Shown: positions 15,670 through 25,436, counted from the stretch's first letter. The stretch: 64,000 nucleotides of DNA from Waterburya sp038259125 (GCA_038259125.1 JBBSPC010000002.1:29761-93760); one strand, 5' to 3'. Program-made: numbers and translations. Notes: generated from the sequence alone by a model not told the origin.

Positions 15670-17301
15670 ATGGCTAAATCTATAATTTACAACGACGAAG
15701 CTCGTCGCGCTCTGGAAAAGGGCATTGACCTGTTGGCTGAAGCGGTAGCTGTTACCCTCGGTCCCAAAGGACGTAACGTAGTCCTGGAAAAAAAATTTGG
15801 CGCGCCCCAAATTGTTAATGATGGGGTAACGATCGCCAAAGAAATCGAATTAGAAGATCACATTGAGAATACAGGCGTATCCTTAATTCGTCAAGCTGCA
15901 TCCAAAACTAATGATGTGGCAGGTGACGGAACTACTACAGCCACAGTTTTGGCTCACGCCATTGTCAAAGAAGGTCTACGTAACGTGGCAGCAGGAGCAA
16001 ACCCCATTGCCATCAAGCGTGGTATTGATAAGGCGATTGAATATTTGGTCGGCAAGATTAAAGAGCAAGCTCAACCTGTTGGCGATTCCAAAGCGATCGC
16101 TCAGGTAGGTACAATTTCTGCGGGTAACGACGAAGAAGTTGGCAACATGATCTCGATGGCGATGGATAAAGTCGGCAAGGAAGGGGTAATTTCTCTAGAA
16201 GAAGGTAAGTCCATGACTACCGAATTAGAGATTACCGAAGGGATGCGCTTTGACAAAGGCTATATCTCTCCTTACTTTGTGACTGATACCGAGCGCATGG
16301 AAGCTGCTCTAGAAGAGCCTTTAATTCTAATTACCGATCGCAAAATTAACTTAGTCCAAGACTTAGTACCTGTACTAGAACAAGTAGCTCGCCAAGGGAA
16401 ACCTTTGGTAATTATCGCCGAAGATATCGAAAAAGAAGCTTTGGCTACTTTGGTAGTTAACCGTCTACGGGGTGTACTAAACGTGGCTGCGATTAAAGCT
16501 CCTGGATTTGGCGATCGCCGTAAGCAGATGTTAGAAGACATCGCTGTGTTAACTGGCGGTCAAGTAATCTCAGAAGATGCAGGTCTAAAACTAGAAACTA
16601 CTAAAGTTGAATCTTTAGGTACTGCCCGTCGCATCAACATTACTAAAGATAGTACTACTATTGTGGCAGAAGGCAACGAAGCAGCGGTTAAAAGTCGCTG
16701 TGAGCAAATTCGCCGTCAAATAGAAGCTAGTGACTCCTCTTACGACCAAGAAAAGCTACAGGAGCGTCTAGCTAAACTTTCTGGTGGTGTTGCAGTAATT
16801 AAAGTTGGTGCTGCTACCGAAACAGAAATGAAAGACCGCAAATTGCGTTTAGAAGATGCTATCAACGCAACCAAAGCTGCGGTAGAAGAAGGTATTGTAC
16901 CTGGTGGCGGTACTACCCTAGCTCACCTAGCTCCTGGCTTAGAAGAATGGGCAAAAGCTAATCTCAAAGATGAAGGTTTAACTGGTGCAACCATTGTGGC
17001 TCGCGCTTTAACTGCTCCCTTGAGAAGAATTGCCGAAAACGCTGGTCAAAATGGCGCGGTAGTTGCTGAGAGAGTCAAAGAAAAAGACTTGAATATTGGT
17101 TTCAATGCTGCTACAAACGAATATGTCAATATGTTTGAAGCTGGTATTGTTGACCCTGCTAAAGTAACTCGCTCTGCTCTGCAAAACGCTGCTTCTATTG
17201 CAGGAATGGTATTAACTACTGAATGTATAGTCGTAGATAAGCCAGAAAAAAATAAAGGTGGCGGTGGTGCTGGCGGTGGTGCTGGTGACTTTGATTATTA
17301 A
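15670..17301 (+). CDS. groL: chaperonin GroEL1
   Basis: 543 aa. It forms the double heptamer ring that folds proteins with ATP and GroES. The ATP site D-G-T-T-T near residue 86 and L-G-P-K-G-R-N near 31 are intact, with the family signature A-A-V-E-E-G-I-V-P-G-G-G-T near 403-415. The C-terminus is glycine-rich (G-G-G-G-A-G-G-G-A-G-D-F-D-Y) rather than the G-G-M repeat of enteric bacteria, as is usual for cyanobacteria. Second gene of the groSL operon, closed by a terminator at 17351. Confidence 0.97.
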   Translation: MAKSIIYNDEARRALEKGIDLLAEAVAVTLGPKGRNVVLEKKFGAPQIVNDGVTIAKEIELEDHIENTGVSLIRQAASKTNDVAGDGTTTATVLAHAIVKEGLRNVAAGANPIAIKRGIDKAIEYLVGKIKEQAQPVGDSKAIAQVGTISAGNDEEVGNMISMAMDKVGKEGVISLEEGKSMTTELEITEGMRFDKGYISPYFVTDTERMEAALEEPLILITDRKINLVQDLVPVLEQVARQGKPLVIIAEDIEKEALATLVVNRLRGVLNVAAIKAPGFGDRRKQMLEDIAVLTGGQVISEDAGLKLETTKVESLGTARRINITKDSTTIVAEGNEAAVKSRCEQIRRQIEASDSSYDQEKLQERLAKLSGGVAVIKVGAATETEMKDRKLRLEDAINATKAAVEEGIVPGGGTTLAHLAPGLEEWAKANLKDEGLTGATIVARALTAPLRRIAENAGQNGAVVAERVKEKDLNIGFNAATNEYVNMFEAGIVDPAKVTRSALQNAASIAGMVLTTECIVVDKPEKNKGGGGAGGGAGDFDY

Positions 17302-17350
17302 GCTTTTAGCTCTTAGCTTTGGGTTAATGTTCTAACATCTTCATTACCTT

Positions 17351-17390
17351 AAAGGCTGTCCTCTAGACTTGCGGGACAGCCTTTTGTTTT
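17351..17390 (+). terminator. Rho-independent terminator of groSL
   Basis: Eleven-bp perfect stem AAAGGCTGTCC (17351-17361) with GGACAGCCTTT (17374-17384), 12-nt loop, followed by TTGTTTT. Confidence 0.9.
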
Positions 17391-17457
17391 GAGCTATTGA
17401 GAAATATCAAACTTTAACAATTACATAGATAAAGTCTATTTCCTCATCCTTCATCCC

Positions 17458-18003
17458 TCATCCCTTAAGAATGATACATTTAGTTTTTGGTCGCAGAATC
17501 AAACCTTCTCGTTCAAATTGATTTAAGGTTTTGGTTACTGTAATTCTCGTCGTACCGATAGCTTCAGCTAATTCTTGATGGGTTAAATTAAAGTCAATTA
17601 GTTTTCCCTGTTCAGTTACCCGTCCAAACTTATTGCCCAACCATTTCAAGAGCAGCCACAAACGCCTGGCAATTCGATTGTTACGGATGATATAGATTAA
17701 CTGTTGAGTTTGCTGTCCATGATATAAAATCTGTCTAGTAAAAGTAGCTTTTTTTTCAAGAGGAATTGCGATCGCACCAACATCACTGAGACACTTGAGC
17801 CGATAAGAGTCGAGACTAGTTAAATGATTGCCAATCACATCGTCTTTTCCCCAAAAACCTAAAGTAATTAATGTTCCATCTTCTCTGCAGGTATAAGTTT
17901 TAACCACTCCATAAACAATTAACCAAAGGTAATTTTTTTGGGGAGGTAGCTGTCTTCCTGCCTGAAAAAATGTAGTTGTAGACCTGTTTATCAAAGTTTG
18001 CAT
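17458..18003 (-). CDS. Crp/Fnr family transcription regulator
   Basis: 181 aa, about 40 shorter than typical Crp/NtcA proteins, mainly in the N-terminal part of the sensor barrel. The remaining barrel strands (G-V-V-K-T-Y...D-D-V-I-G) and a long dimer helix (about 93-115) lead to the C-terminal HTH: L-T-H-Q-E-L-A-E-A-I-G-T-T-R-I-T-V-T-K-T-L, with recognition helix R-I-T-V-T-K-T-L-N-Q-F near 155. Cyclic-nucleotide binding residues are not evident. It is not NtcA. It is divergent from comEC across 339 bp holding two similar direct repeats. Confidence 0.85.
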   Translation of the reverse strand: MQTLINRSTTTFFQAGRQLPPQKNYLWLIVYGVVKTYTCREDGTLITLGFWGKDDVIGNHLTSLDSYRLKCLSDVGAIAIPLEKKATFTRQILYHGQQTQQLIYIIRNNRIARRLWLLLKWLGNKFGRVTEQGKLIDFNLTHQELAEAIGTTRITVTKTLNQFEREGLILRPKTKCIILKG

Positions 18004-18342
18004 TAGTCTTATTGCAACGCAGCTAGCGTGTATCTAATCATTAAATAATCCAACTATTTCACCCATCCTGCCTGTGTCAATTTACAAGATATTGTTAAAT
18101 AGTTAACATTCGCATTGCATAAAGTTTGATAGCTAATCAAGTTTATGACCAGTGATTTTTAGGAAGTTATCAAAATACATCCGAGACATTTTTGTAAAAT
18201 AGCCAACATTCAGATCGCAAATTAGAAAAGACCTACATTCAATTATTTCAATTGAGTTTTTTCGCCTGTGGCAGAGTAAATTTAAGGCGTAAGTTTTATG
18301 GCTGTGCTTTACTGGGAAGCGTTGTCATAACTATGCTGCTCT
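18004..18342. promoter_or_regulatory. divergent crp-comEC spacer with two direct repeats
   Basis: No gene is seen in these 339 bp. Two 28-base direct repeats lie exactly 100 bp apart, 18092-18119 and 18192-18219, identical at 22 of 28 positions and sharing AAATAG..AACATTC. The first contains the palindrome GTTAA-N3-TTAAC-like core. They could be binding sites for the adjacent Crp-type regulator; this is inference. Confidence 0.4.
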
Positions 18343-20586
18343 ATGAATCGCCACAGTTGGATAATTCTTTGTTTGGCATATATTGTCAGCCTGCTATCAA
18401 CCAATTTGTTTGCTTTTTCTAGCTCTGGTTTTACTGGACAACAGTTAATTTGGCTCGTAGCTGGATTAATTAGCCTAAGCGCGATCGCTGTTTTGGTTGA
18501 TAATGGTTTTGGGACTAGTAAACCACCAAGATTAAACGCTCTAGAAATATTCAAAAGAGTTTACAAGCAGTGGTTGGGTACGGCAATAGTTGCCATTTTG
18601 GCGATAGTTTATTTTCATGTGCGTATCCCCCAGCCACAAGGCAACGATATTAGCTATCAAGTAACTACTTCTGATAGTGAGTTTGTGAGCGTAGCAGGAA
18701 AGGTTTTAACCGAACCTAGGTTAAACGATAATCAACGTCTCAAGTTTTTGCTTGAAGCTTATAAGGTTGGAGACAAAGAACAAGTATCGGGAAAACTCTA
18801 TGCAACTTTGCCCTTATTACAAGGGACGGGAATTTATCCTGGGCAAAATTTAAAGCTCAAAGGTTCTTTATACTTACCCCAAGCTGCCAAAACTCCTAGT
18901 GGTTTTGATTTTAAGGAGTATCTTGCCCGTCAGGGAGTATTTGCAGGAATACAGGGATTTGAAGCGGTTTTGAGTGAGCAAGAACCTAGCTGGGGTTGGT
19001 GGAAGCTGCGCAGGCGGATTGTCAGAAGTCAGCTAAAGGTTTTGGGTAGTCCGATGGGACAGTTGGTAAGTTCCATGATTCTAGGGCGTAAAGCAGTAGA
19101 TTTACCTACGGATATCCGCGATCGCTTTATTGAGGCTGGATTGGCTCATGTGCTGGCTGCCTCTGGCTTTCATGTATCTTTGCTGCTAGGAATTATTCTA
19201 AAAATAACTAATCGTTTTGCCGCTAAACCTCGACTAGTTATCGGCATAGGCACTTTGTTGGTTTATCTAGGTTTAACAGGAATCCAAGCTTCTGTATTTC
19301 GTGCCTGTTTGATGGGAGTAGCGGTACTAATAGCTTTAGTAATGGAGACAAAAGTTAAGCCCTTGGGTTCGCTTTTATTAGCTGCAACCATCATTTTATT
19401 ATTCAATCCCTTATTTATTAGCGATCTCGGTTTTCAGCTTAGTTTTTTGGCAACCTTGGGCTTAATTGTGACCATGCCTGGTTTAATAGCCCAACTAGAT
19501 TGGCTACCGCCGACTATTGCCACTTTAGTGGCTGTACCTCTAGCTGCCACCCTTTGGGTACTGCCATTATTAAGTTATAAATTTAATTCAGTTGCTACCT
19601 ATAGCGTCATTGTTAATATCATTTGCACCCCTTTAATCACCGTAATTAGCCTGGGAGGAATGATAAGTGCGATCGCTGCTTTAATTATGCCTATCTTGGG
19701 AAGTGCGATCGCCTGGATATTGCTGTATCCCACCCTGTTACTGATGGCAGTAATTAGCTTTTTTACTAATTTACCAGGAAGTTCTTGGGCGATCGGACAA
19801 ATCTCTCTAGGTGTATTATTAACTATCTACGGATTATTTCTCTTGGTTCTAGTGAGCAACTGGTGGCGCAAACATTTGAAGCTAGTTTTGCTCGGCGTTT
19901 TAACTTTAATTATTGTTCCTGTAACATATCAGCATTTAAATTTAACCCAGATTACCGTCTTGCCTGCACACCCTGAACCAATTATAGTTATTCAAGATCG
20001 AGGCAAAGTAGTATTAATTAATACTGGTGAACCAAAGAATATTAAATATAGCTTGTTACCATTTTTGACAAACCAAGGGATTAATCAAATAAATTACGCC
20101 ATTAACTCAAGCCCAGGGTTTCAATCCAATTGGTCAGCAATTAGCGATCGCCTGTCTATCGAACATTTTGTTTCTAACCTCAACTCAAAACCTCTAACAC
20201 CATTTAATAACCAGACACAGGTTCAATTTGAGCGCGTAATTGCTACCAAATCTTTAACAATATCATTTGACGCTCAGCTATCAATTTTAAAATTAGATAC
20301 AGCAATGAATACCTGGCTAATATTAAACAATACAAAGCCTGATGCGGATCGGCTTCAGCAATATATTCAAGCAAGTTCAAATCAAAAACCGCTTATTTTC
20401 GTAGGTGCCAAGATTGTAGCAGCCTGGTTCAAATTACAGCCTCAATCAATCATTGCCTCGAATCAACCCCCAGAAATTACCCGACGAGACACAGACAAAA
20501 TTCAGGTTTATAACCTTCAAGATGGAGTAGTTCATTGGACACCTCATAACGGGATCGAGACCTTAGTAGCTGATACAAATTGGTAA
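18343..20586 (+). CDS. comEC: ComEC/Rec2 DNA-uptake channel protein
   Basis: 747 aa. ComEC forms the inner-membrane channel through which one DNA strand enters during natural transformation. In order: two N-terminal spans, a soluble DUF4131/OB-like region (about 80-200), then the Competence core from about 220 with S-M-I-L-G, H-V-L-A-A-S-G-F-H-V-S and many spans to about 520. The C-terminal region keeps the outline of the metallo-beta-lactamase-like domain but lacks its metal motif: where S-H-P-D-x-D-H is expected there is S-S-P-G-F-Q-S-N. The degradative activity is therefore probably absent. Confidence 0.9.
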   Translation: MNRHSWIILCLAYIVSLLSTNLFAFSSSGFTGQQLIWLVAGLISLSAIAVLVDNGFGTSKPPRLNALEIFKRVYKQWLGTAIVAILAIVYFHVRIPQPQGNDISYQVTTSDSEFVSVAGKVLTEPRLNDNQRLKFLLEAYKVGDKEQVSGKLYATLPLLQGTGIYPGQNLKLKGSLYLPQAAKTPSGFDFKEYLARQGVFAGIQGFEAVLSEQEPSWGWWKLRRRIVRSQLKVLGSPMGQLVSSMILGRKAVDLPTDIRDRFIEAGLAHVLAASGFHVSLLLGIILKITNRFAAKPRLVIGIGTLLVYLGLTGIQASVFRACLMGVAVLIALVMETKVKPLGSLLLAATIILLFNPLFISDLGFQLSFLATLGLIVTMPGLIAQLDWLPPTIATLVAVPLAATLWVLPLLSYKFNSVATYSVIVNIICTPLITVISLGGMISAIAALIMPILGSAIAWILLYPTLLLMAVISFFTNLPGSSWAIGQISLGVLLTIYGLFLLVLVSNWWRKHLKLVLLGVLTLIIVPVTYQHLNLTQITVLPAHPEPIIVIQDRGKVVLINTGEPKNIKYSLLPFLTNQGINQINYAINSSPGFQSNWSAISDRLSIEHFVSNLNSKPLTPFNNQTQVQFERVIATKSLTISFDAQLSILKLDTAMNTWLILNNTKPDADRLQQYIQASSNQKPLIFVGAKIVAAWFKLQPQSIIASNQPPEITRRDTDKIQVYNLQDGVVHWTPHNGIETLVADTNW

Positions 20587-20663
20587 AATTACTTCCAACT
20601 TTTAATTGTCTAACTTAAACAAAATTACCAACAGGAGTGTCTGAGATTTTTGGGAGAAATAGT

Positions 20664-22514
20664 TTGATTTTAAAAACCTTGAAAATAATATTAAAAGTTA
20701 TAGGAGTATTATGCTTCTTTTTTCTAATTGATGCTGCTATTTTTGGTAGCTTCTATCATCCTTTTACTTATATTTACCAGTCAGGTAGTTGGCTTAATTG
20801 TCGGGCTTCAACTTCTAGCTGTCAAGAAGTATTAGCTAGCAAAATAGATAATACCCAGAAAGGGAACAGTATGGTTGTTAGCTCTCAACATATAGCATCA
20901 CAAGTAGGGGCGCAAATACTGAAAGATGGAGGAAATGCAGTCGATGCTGCTGTAGCTGTGGGTTATGCTTTGGCAGTTACCTATCCTTGCTGTGGTAATT
21001 TAGGCGGTGGTGGCTTTATGACTCTTCGTTTAGCCGATGGCAAAGAGACTTTTATCAACTTTCGGGAAACTGCCCCTTTAGAATCAACTGCTGATATGTA
21101 TCTTGATGCAGAAGGGAATGTTGTTGAAGACTTAAGCACCAAAGGTTATCTTGCTGTAGGTGTTCCAGGTACAGTGAAAGGATTGAATTATGCTCTTGCC
21201 AAATATGGCACCATGAGTCGTCGTGCCGTTATTTCTCCTGCAATCAAGTTAGCTCAAAAAGGTTTTACTCTCCAGCAAGGAGATGTAGATGTATTCAAGG
21301 CTGGTAAAGGCAGATTAAAAGACCCAAATACAGCAAAAATATTTCTAGACAGCAAGGTCGAAGTGAGAAAAGCTGGAGATGTTTTACAGCAACCAGAATT
21401 AGCAGCGGTTTTACGGCAACTTATTTCTCAAGAAGATGCTTTTTATCAAGGAGAAATTGCCAACAAGATCGTCGCAGCTAGCCAAGCCAATGGAGGTATT
21501 CTATCTCTAAAGGATTTTGCTACTTATAAAGTTAACGAAGACGAACCAGTTAGCTGTAACTATAGAGGATATAGAGTAATTTCTTCTCCGCCTCCAGGAG
21601 GTGGTACTACTTTATGTCAGATGTTAAATATCTTATCTGGCTATAGCTTGAAAAAGTCAGGTTGGAAGACTCCCCAAAGCTTAAACTATCTGTTTTCTTC
21701 AATGTTACTGGCGTATGGCGATCGCAATCGTTATCTGGGCGATCCTGATTTTGTTGATAATCCCCTAGACAAGTTATTATCTCCTAAATATGCTGCTAGC
21801 TTGAGAGACAAAATTGGTGATAATGCTATTTCTCCTGAATCTGTCTATTCAACAGACATTCAATCTGAAGGAACAAACACTACGCATTACTCGGTAGTAG
21901 ATAAAAATAATAATGCAGTAGCCGTAACCTATACTATCAACTCTTATTTCGGTGCAGGAGTAATTGCCCCTGGTACGGGATTTCTACTCAACAACGAGAT
22001 GGATGATTTTACTACCAAATTAGGGGAGGCTAACCAGTTTGGTTTAAGACAGGGAAAAGCCAATTTAATCGAGCCAGGAAAACGCCCCCTCAGTTCCATG
22101 TCCCCCACAATAGTCACCAAAGATGGGCAGGTTTATTTAGTTACAGGTAGTCCAGGAGGTTCGACAATTCCCACTACCGTATTACAAATTATTATTAATA
22201 CGATCGACTATGACATGAGTCTGAGCAAAGCAATCAATACACCTCGTCTTCACTATCAAGGTTTACCAAACGTTGTTTTTTCTGAGCCTTATGCTTTAGA
22301 TTCTGACACTTTAATAGCTTTATGGAAAAAAGGCTACAAGATTGCTCCACTTCCGTTTTGGGGTGCAGCCGAATCAATTTATGTTGATTCAAAAACTAAG
22401 CTAAAAATTGGGAGCAATGATCTACGCAAAGCTTCGGGACAAGCCATGACTCTAGAACCAAAACCAGCTCGTGATTTAAATCCTCGCCCAAAAACCCTAA
22501 AACAAGCTGATTAA
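20664..22514 (+). CDS. ggt: gamma-glutamyltransferase
   Basis: About 616 aa. The enzyme hydrolyses or transfers the gamma-glutamyl group of glutathione outside the cytoplasm. An N-terminal hydrophobic segment anchors or exports it. The processing and catalytic Thr is in N-T-T-H-Y-S-V-V-D-K near residue 410, and P-G-G-G-T-T and the oxyanion G-S-P-G-G-S segments are present. I chose TTG at 20664 because GGGAG lies 7 bp before it. A GTG at 20637 in the same frame has its AGGAG touching the codon. It lies about 50-80 bp after comEC. Confidence 0.9.
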   Translation: MILKTLKIILKVIGVLCFFFLIDAAIFGSFYHPFTYIYQSGSWLNCRASTSSCQEVLASKIDNTQKGNSMVVSSQHIASQVGAQILKDGGNAVDAAVAVGYALAVTYPCCGNLGGGGFMTLRLADGKETFINFRETAPLESTADMYLDAEGNVVEDLSTKGYLAVGVPGTVKGLNYALAKYGTMSRRAVISPAIKLAQKGFTLQQGDVDVFKAGKGRLKDPNTAKIFLDSKVEVRKAGDVLQQPELAAVLRQLISQEDAFYQGEIANKIVAASQANGGILSLKDFATYKVNEDEPVSCNYRGYRVISSPPPGGGTTLCQMLNILSGYSLKKSGWKTPQSLNYLFSSMLLAYGDRNRYLGDPDFVDNPLDKLLSPKYAASLRDKIGDNAISPESVYSTDIQSEGTNTTHYSVVDKNNNAVAVTYTINSYFGAGVIAPGTGFLLNNEMDDFTTKLGEANQFGLRQGKANLIEPGKRPLSSMSPTIVTKDGQVYLVTGSPGGSTIPTTVLQIIINTIDYDMSLSKAINTPRLHYQGLPNVVFSEPYALDSDTLIALWKKGYKIAPLPFWGAAESIYVDSKTKLKIGSNDLRKASGQAMTLEPKPARDLNPRPKTLKQAD

Positions 22515-22579
22515 ATTTAGTTTTGATCGCAACACCTTCCTCGCTATAAGCCTGTTAAATTTGCGAGTAACTGACTAAA

Positions 22580-22795
22580 TTACTTTGCTTCTTCTAATTG
22601 ATCTAAACGAAACCAAATATTAGGAGTGGGAACATAAAACTGAACCAAGGCATATTCATCATTAAGATCTAAAACCTGCCCTTTACTGTCAAACAAGTAA
22701 GGAGGAAGGCGAACATCACTAGCTTTTGCTTCTAAGCTGCCTTCGAGTTTTTCCTTGACTACATGAACTAGCGTTCCCTTTTTAATGCCTGCCAT
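22580..22795 (-). CDS. ndhO: NAD(P)H-quinone oxidoreductase subunit O
   Basis: 71 aa, the family length. NdhO is a small cytoplasmic-side subunit of the cyanobacterial and plastid NDH-1 complex, involved in respiration and cyclic electron flow in thylakoids. The sequence I-K-K-G-T-L-V-H-V-V-K-E-K-L-E-G-S, P-P-Y-L-F and the C-terminal I-W-F-R-L-D-Q-L-E are all characteristic. It lies 36 bp after an alpha/beta hydrolase gene on the same strand. Confidence 0.93.
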   Translation of the reverse strand: MAGIKKGTLVHVVKEKLEGSLEAKASDVRLPPYLFDSKGQVLDLNDEYALVQFYVPTPNIWFRLDQLEEAK

Positions 22796-22831
22796 AATTA
22801 ATTGAAGTTATATTGATAATTTCTAACTTGA

Positions 22832-23725
22832 TTATATAGATTCGAGCCACTCTAGTAGAAGAGAATTGAATTTATCTGGATATTCATCATGGGGACAATG
22901 CCCTACACCTTCTAATTCTAATAACTTCAAACGCGGATTAAGAGATGCGATCGCACGAGCCTGTTTTGGAGGTATAACTTTATCTTGCAGTCCCCAGATC
23001 AGCAGCATAGGTAGGGCTATCTGTGGCAATAAATCCCTAACTGGTTTAGCAAAACCAGCTTTTCTGACGCTACGGAATAAACAAAGAAAAGTTTGGTCTG
23101 AACCTTCATCATAAGCAGGACTTGAAAGAATTTCTACAAGCTCATCTGTTATTGCTTGCTTGTTAGGATAAGCTAATCCTGCACCACGACGGATCAAGTT
23201 TGGTTTTCTAATTGTTTTAAGAATTTTTTTAATTAACCAGGGAAATGCAAACAAGCTTTCAATTCTCGTTACCAGAGAACGGAAAGAGGATAATGTATCT
23301 TCTCTTTCGGATGCGTCTACTAAACTAAGCATCACTAAACCCTTAACCATTTCTGGATAGGAGGCAGTGGCATTTAAACAAACTAATGAACCGATAGAGT
23401 TGCCGACTAGAATTACAGGTGTGCCGATAAAAGTCTGCCAAAAGTCATGTAATTGCTCTGTCCACAAACTTGCGCTGTACTCTGTGTCTGCTTTTCTTGA
23501 TGCACCAAAACCCAGTAAATCTATTGCATATACTGTATGGTATTTGGCGATCTCTGGTATGTTCTTACGCCAATGCTCAATACTGGCACCAAAACCATGG
23601 ACGAGGATTACAGGAGGGCGATTATTATCTTTAGCTTTTAGATAACTATAGCGAGTTTGCCATCCTCGCCAAACCCAGTCTCTTTGATTGCCAATGCGCT
23701 CTTGCCAAGATTGGTTTATAATCAA
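22832..23725 (-). CDS. alpha/beta fold hydrolase
   Basis: 297 aa. Oxyanion motif H-G-F-G-A-S near 44-49, nucleophile elbow G-N-S-I-G-S near 108-113, acid D-K-V-I-P near 249, and catalytic His in G-H-C-P-H-D near 276. This layout is that of the cyanobacterial and plastid hydrolases related to haloperoxidases and pheophytinase-like esterases. The substrate cannot be inferred. It precedes ndhO by 36 bp in the same direction, so the two may share a transcript. Confidence 0.88.
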   Translation of the reverse strand: MIINQSWQERIGNQRDWVWRGWQTRYSYLKAKDNNRPPVILVHGFGASIEHWRKNIPEIAKYHTVYAIDLLGFGASRKADTEYSASLWTEQLHDFWQTFIGTPVILVGNSIGSLVCLNATASYPEMVKGLVMLSLVDASEREDTLSSFRSLVTRIESLFAFPWLIKKILKTIRKPNLIRRGAGLAYPNKQAITDELVEILSSPAYDEGSDQTFLCLFRSVRKAGFAKPVRDLLPQIALPMLLIWGLQDKVIPPKQARAIASLNPRLKLLELEGVGHCPHDEYPDKFNSLLLEWLESI

Positions 23726-23936
23726 ATTTCTTACTTTAGAAATATTTACATACTATACTATTGTTATCCAAACTATATCTATTGTTAGATTGAAGATAAT
23801 TTAAATAAGAAGATAAAATTAACTTAATATTCTATTAATAGCAATGTTAGTAAAATGAGAGAAGATATAACTTTTTATCATCTTATTTTTTAGTTCACCA
23901 ATATTACTAATACAAAAGGAAAGAAAAAATACGCCT

Positions 23937-24473
23937 GTGAGAGATAGAAGACGCAGTAATAATAGTCGCGATCTAACCAAAACTAACGAAAGAATTCGCT
24001 TCCCCGAAATTCGTGTAATCGACTCTGAAGGTGAGCAATTAGGAATAATTACCCCTAGAGAAGCTCTGACCAGAGCCCAAGAAAAGGGTCTAGATTTGGT
24101 CTTAGTCAGCGAAACCGCCAAACCTCCCGTCTGTAAGATTATGGACTACGGGAAGTACAAATACGAGCAGGACAAAAAACTTAAAGAAGCGAAGAAAAAA
24201 CAGCATAATGCTGACGTCAAAGAAGTGAAAATGCGCTACAAGATTGAAGAGCATGACTATAATGTGCGGGTCAAAAATGCTCAACGCTTCTTAAAATCTG
24301 GCGATAAGGTCAAAGCCACTATTAGCTTCCGTGGTAGAGAAATTCAACACTCTAGATTAGCTGAAGATCTGCTACGTCGTATGGCTAAAGATTTAGAAGA
24401 GTATGCTGAAGTTCAACAGTTTCCGAAGCGGGAAGGACGTAACATGATGATGATGTTATCTCCTAAGAAGTAG
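23937..24473 (+). CDS. infC: translation initiation factor IF-3
   Basis: 178 aa. IF-3 binds the 30S subunit, blocks early 50S joining and checks the start codon. The N-domain (I-R-F-P-E-I-R-V-I-D, E-A-L-T-R-A-Q-E) and the basic linker (K-L-K-E-A-K-K-K-Q-H) lead to the C-domain with V-K-A-T-I-S-F-R-G-R-E. The start is GTG at 23937; use of a non-ATG start fits the known self-regulation of infC by its own start-codon discrimination. An AAGGAAAG lies 17 bp upstream, a rather long spacing. A strong terminator follows. Confidence 0.96.
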   Translation: MRDRRRSNNSRDLTKTNERIRFPEIRVIDSEGEQLGIITPREALTRAQEKGLDLVLVSETAKPPVCKIMDYGKYKYEQDKKLKEAKKKQHNADVKEVKMRYKIEEHDYNVRVKNAQRFLKSGDKVKATISFRGREIQHSRLAEDLLRRMAKDLEEYAEVQQFPKREGRNMMMMLSPKK

Positions 24474-24552
24474 CTTGTTTGTCGGTAAATATTCTGGAAT
24501 TGCGGTTTTAGCTATTAGCTTTGAGCTTCTAAGCTTTTCATAAACTTTCCTG

Positions 24553-24600
24553 AAACAAGAGAGAGAAAGCTAACTACCACTTCTCTTTCTTGTTTTTATT
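24553..24600 (+). terminator. Rho-independent terminator of infC
   Basis: A 16-base arm (24553-24568) pairs with 24580-24595 with one mismatch, loop 11 nt, ending in TTTTTATT. Confidence 0.85.
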
Positions 24601-24621
24601 TATTTATGTCGTTACCTATTA

Positions 24622-24831
24622 CTATTCTCCTTGATTAGCTCTAGTATCTTGTACCGCTACCCAAAACAAGATTCCCGTGAGGGGAATGCTAGCAGCTAAG
24701 ATTAACCCTGTAACCATGCTGCCCAATTCAGGATTACCTGAAGATAATTCAAAAACCGAACCTACTGCTGCGATCGCCGTAATGCAACACAAAAGTAAAC
24801 ATACACCACTCTTTGGTGTTATTGAAATCAT
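24622..24831 (-). CDS. small membrane protein of unknown function
   Basis: 69 aa with two hydrophobic segments (about 9-25 and 38-60) joined by a short polar loop, ending in a charged tail (Q-D-T-R-A-N-Q-G-E). It lies 41 bp after def on the same strand and is probably co-transcribed. I do not recognise a family. It resembles the many two-span small proteins of cyanobacterial membranes. Confidence 0.6.
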   Translation of the reverse strand: MISITPKSGVCLLLCCITAIAAVGSVFELSSGNPELGSMVTGLILAASIPLTGILFWVAVQDTRANQGE

Positions 24832-24872
24832 TTTATTTGCTCCTCTTTTGATTAACCGCTTTTATATATTTA

Positions 24873-25436
24873 TTACTTAACTGGTTTGACTGCACTGACG
24901 GCAAAACCTCTTTTATTCAACTCTTCATTGAGAGCAAGATTGTTATCTACTCGATCTACAAACATTACACCATTTAGGTGATCCATTTCATGCTGGATGG
25001 CACGGGAAAGTAAACCAGTTGCTTTTAGTGTACTGGGTTTGCCCTGTTCATTTTTATAAGACACCTCAATTTCTTCTGGGCGAATTACGTCCAAATATAC
25101 TCCAGGAATACTCAGACAGCCTTCTTCACCTGTACAAAAGTTGCTGCTGGATTTGATAATTTTGGGGTTGATTAAAACTAGAGGCGGTATGTCGGGGTTG
25201 TCTAAATGAATATCAATAACTACAAGTTGCTTATGAATCCCTACCTGGGGGGCGGCTAGACCGATACCATCAGCACTGTACATAGTCTGTAGCATCTGTT
25301 TGATGGTTTTACGGATATTATCATCTACTTTGGCAATGCGCTTGGCTGGCTGGCGCAAAACGCGATCGCCCAAATAATGAATATCTAATGGAGGTTGTTC
25401 TAATTTCTTTTTCTCGACTGCAACAACAGTAGCCAT
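24873..25436 (-). CDS. def: peptide deformylase
   Basis: 187 aa. It removes the formyl group from the starting Met of new proteins. All three motifs are intact: G-I-G-L-A-A-P-Q-V-G (57-66), E-E-G-C-L-S (104-109, metal ligand Cys107) and Q-H-E-M-D-H (148-153, ligands His149 and His153, catalytic Glu150). The N-terminal extension and L-A-A-P-Q-V spacing fit type 1B, as in cyanobacteria and plastids. Confidence 0.96.
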   Translation of the reverse strand: MATVVAVEKKKLEQPPLDIHYLGDRVLRQPAKRIAKVDDNIRKTIKQMLQTMYSADGIGLAAPQVGIHKQLVVIDIHLDNPDIPPLVLINPKIIKSSSNFCTGEEGCLSIPGVYLDVIRPEEIEVSYKNEQGKPSTLKATGLLSRAIQHEMDHLNGVMFVDRVDNNLALNEELNKRGFAVSAVKPVK

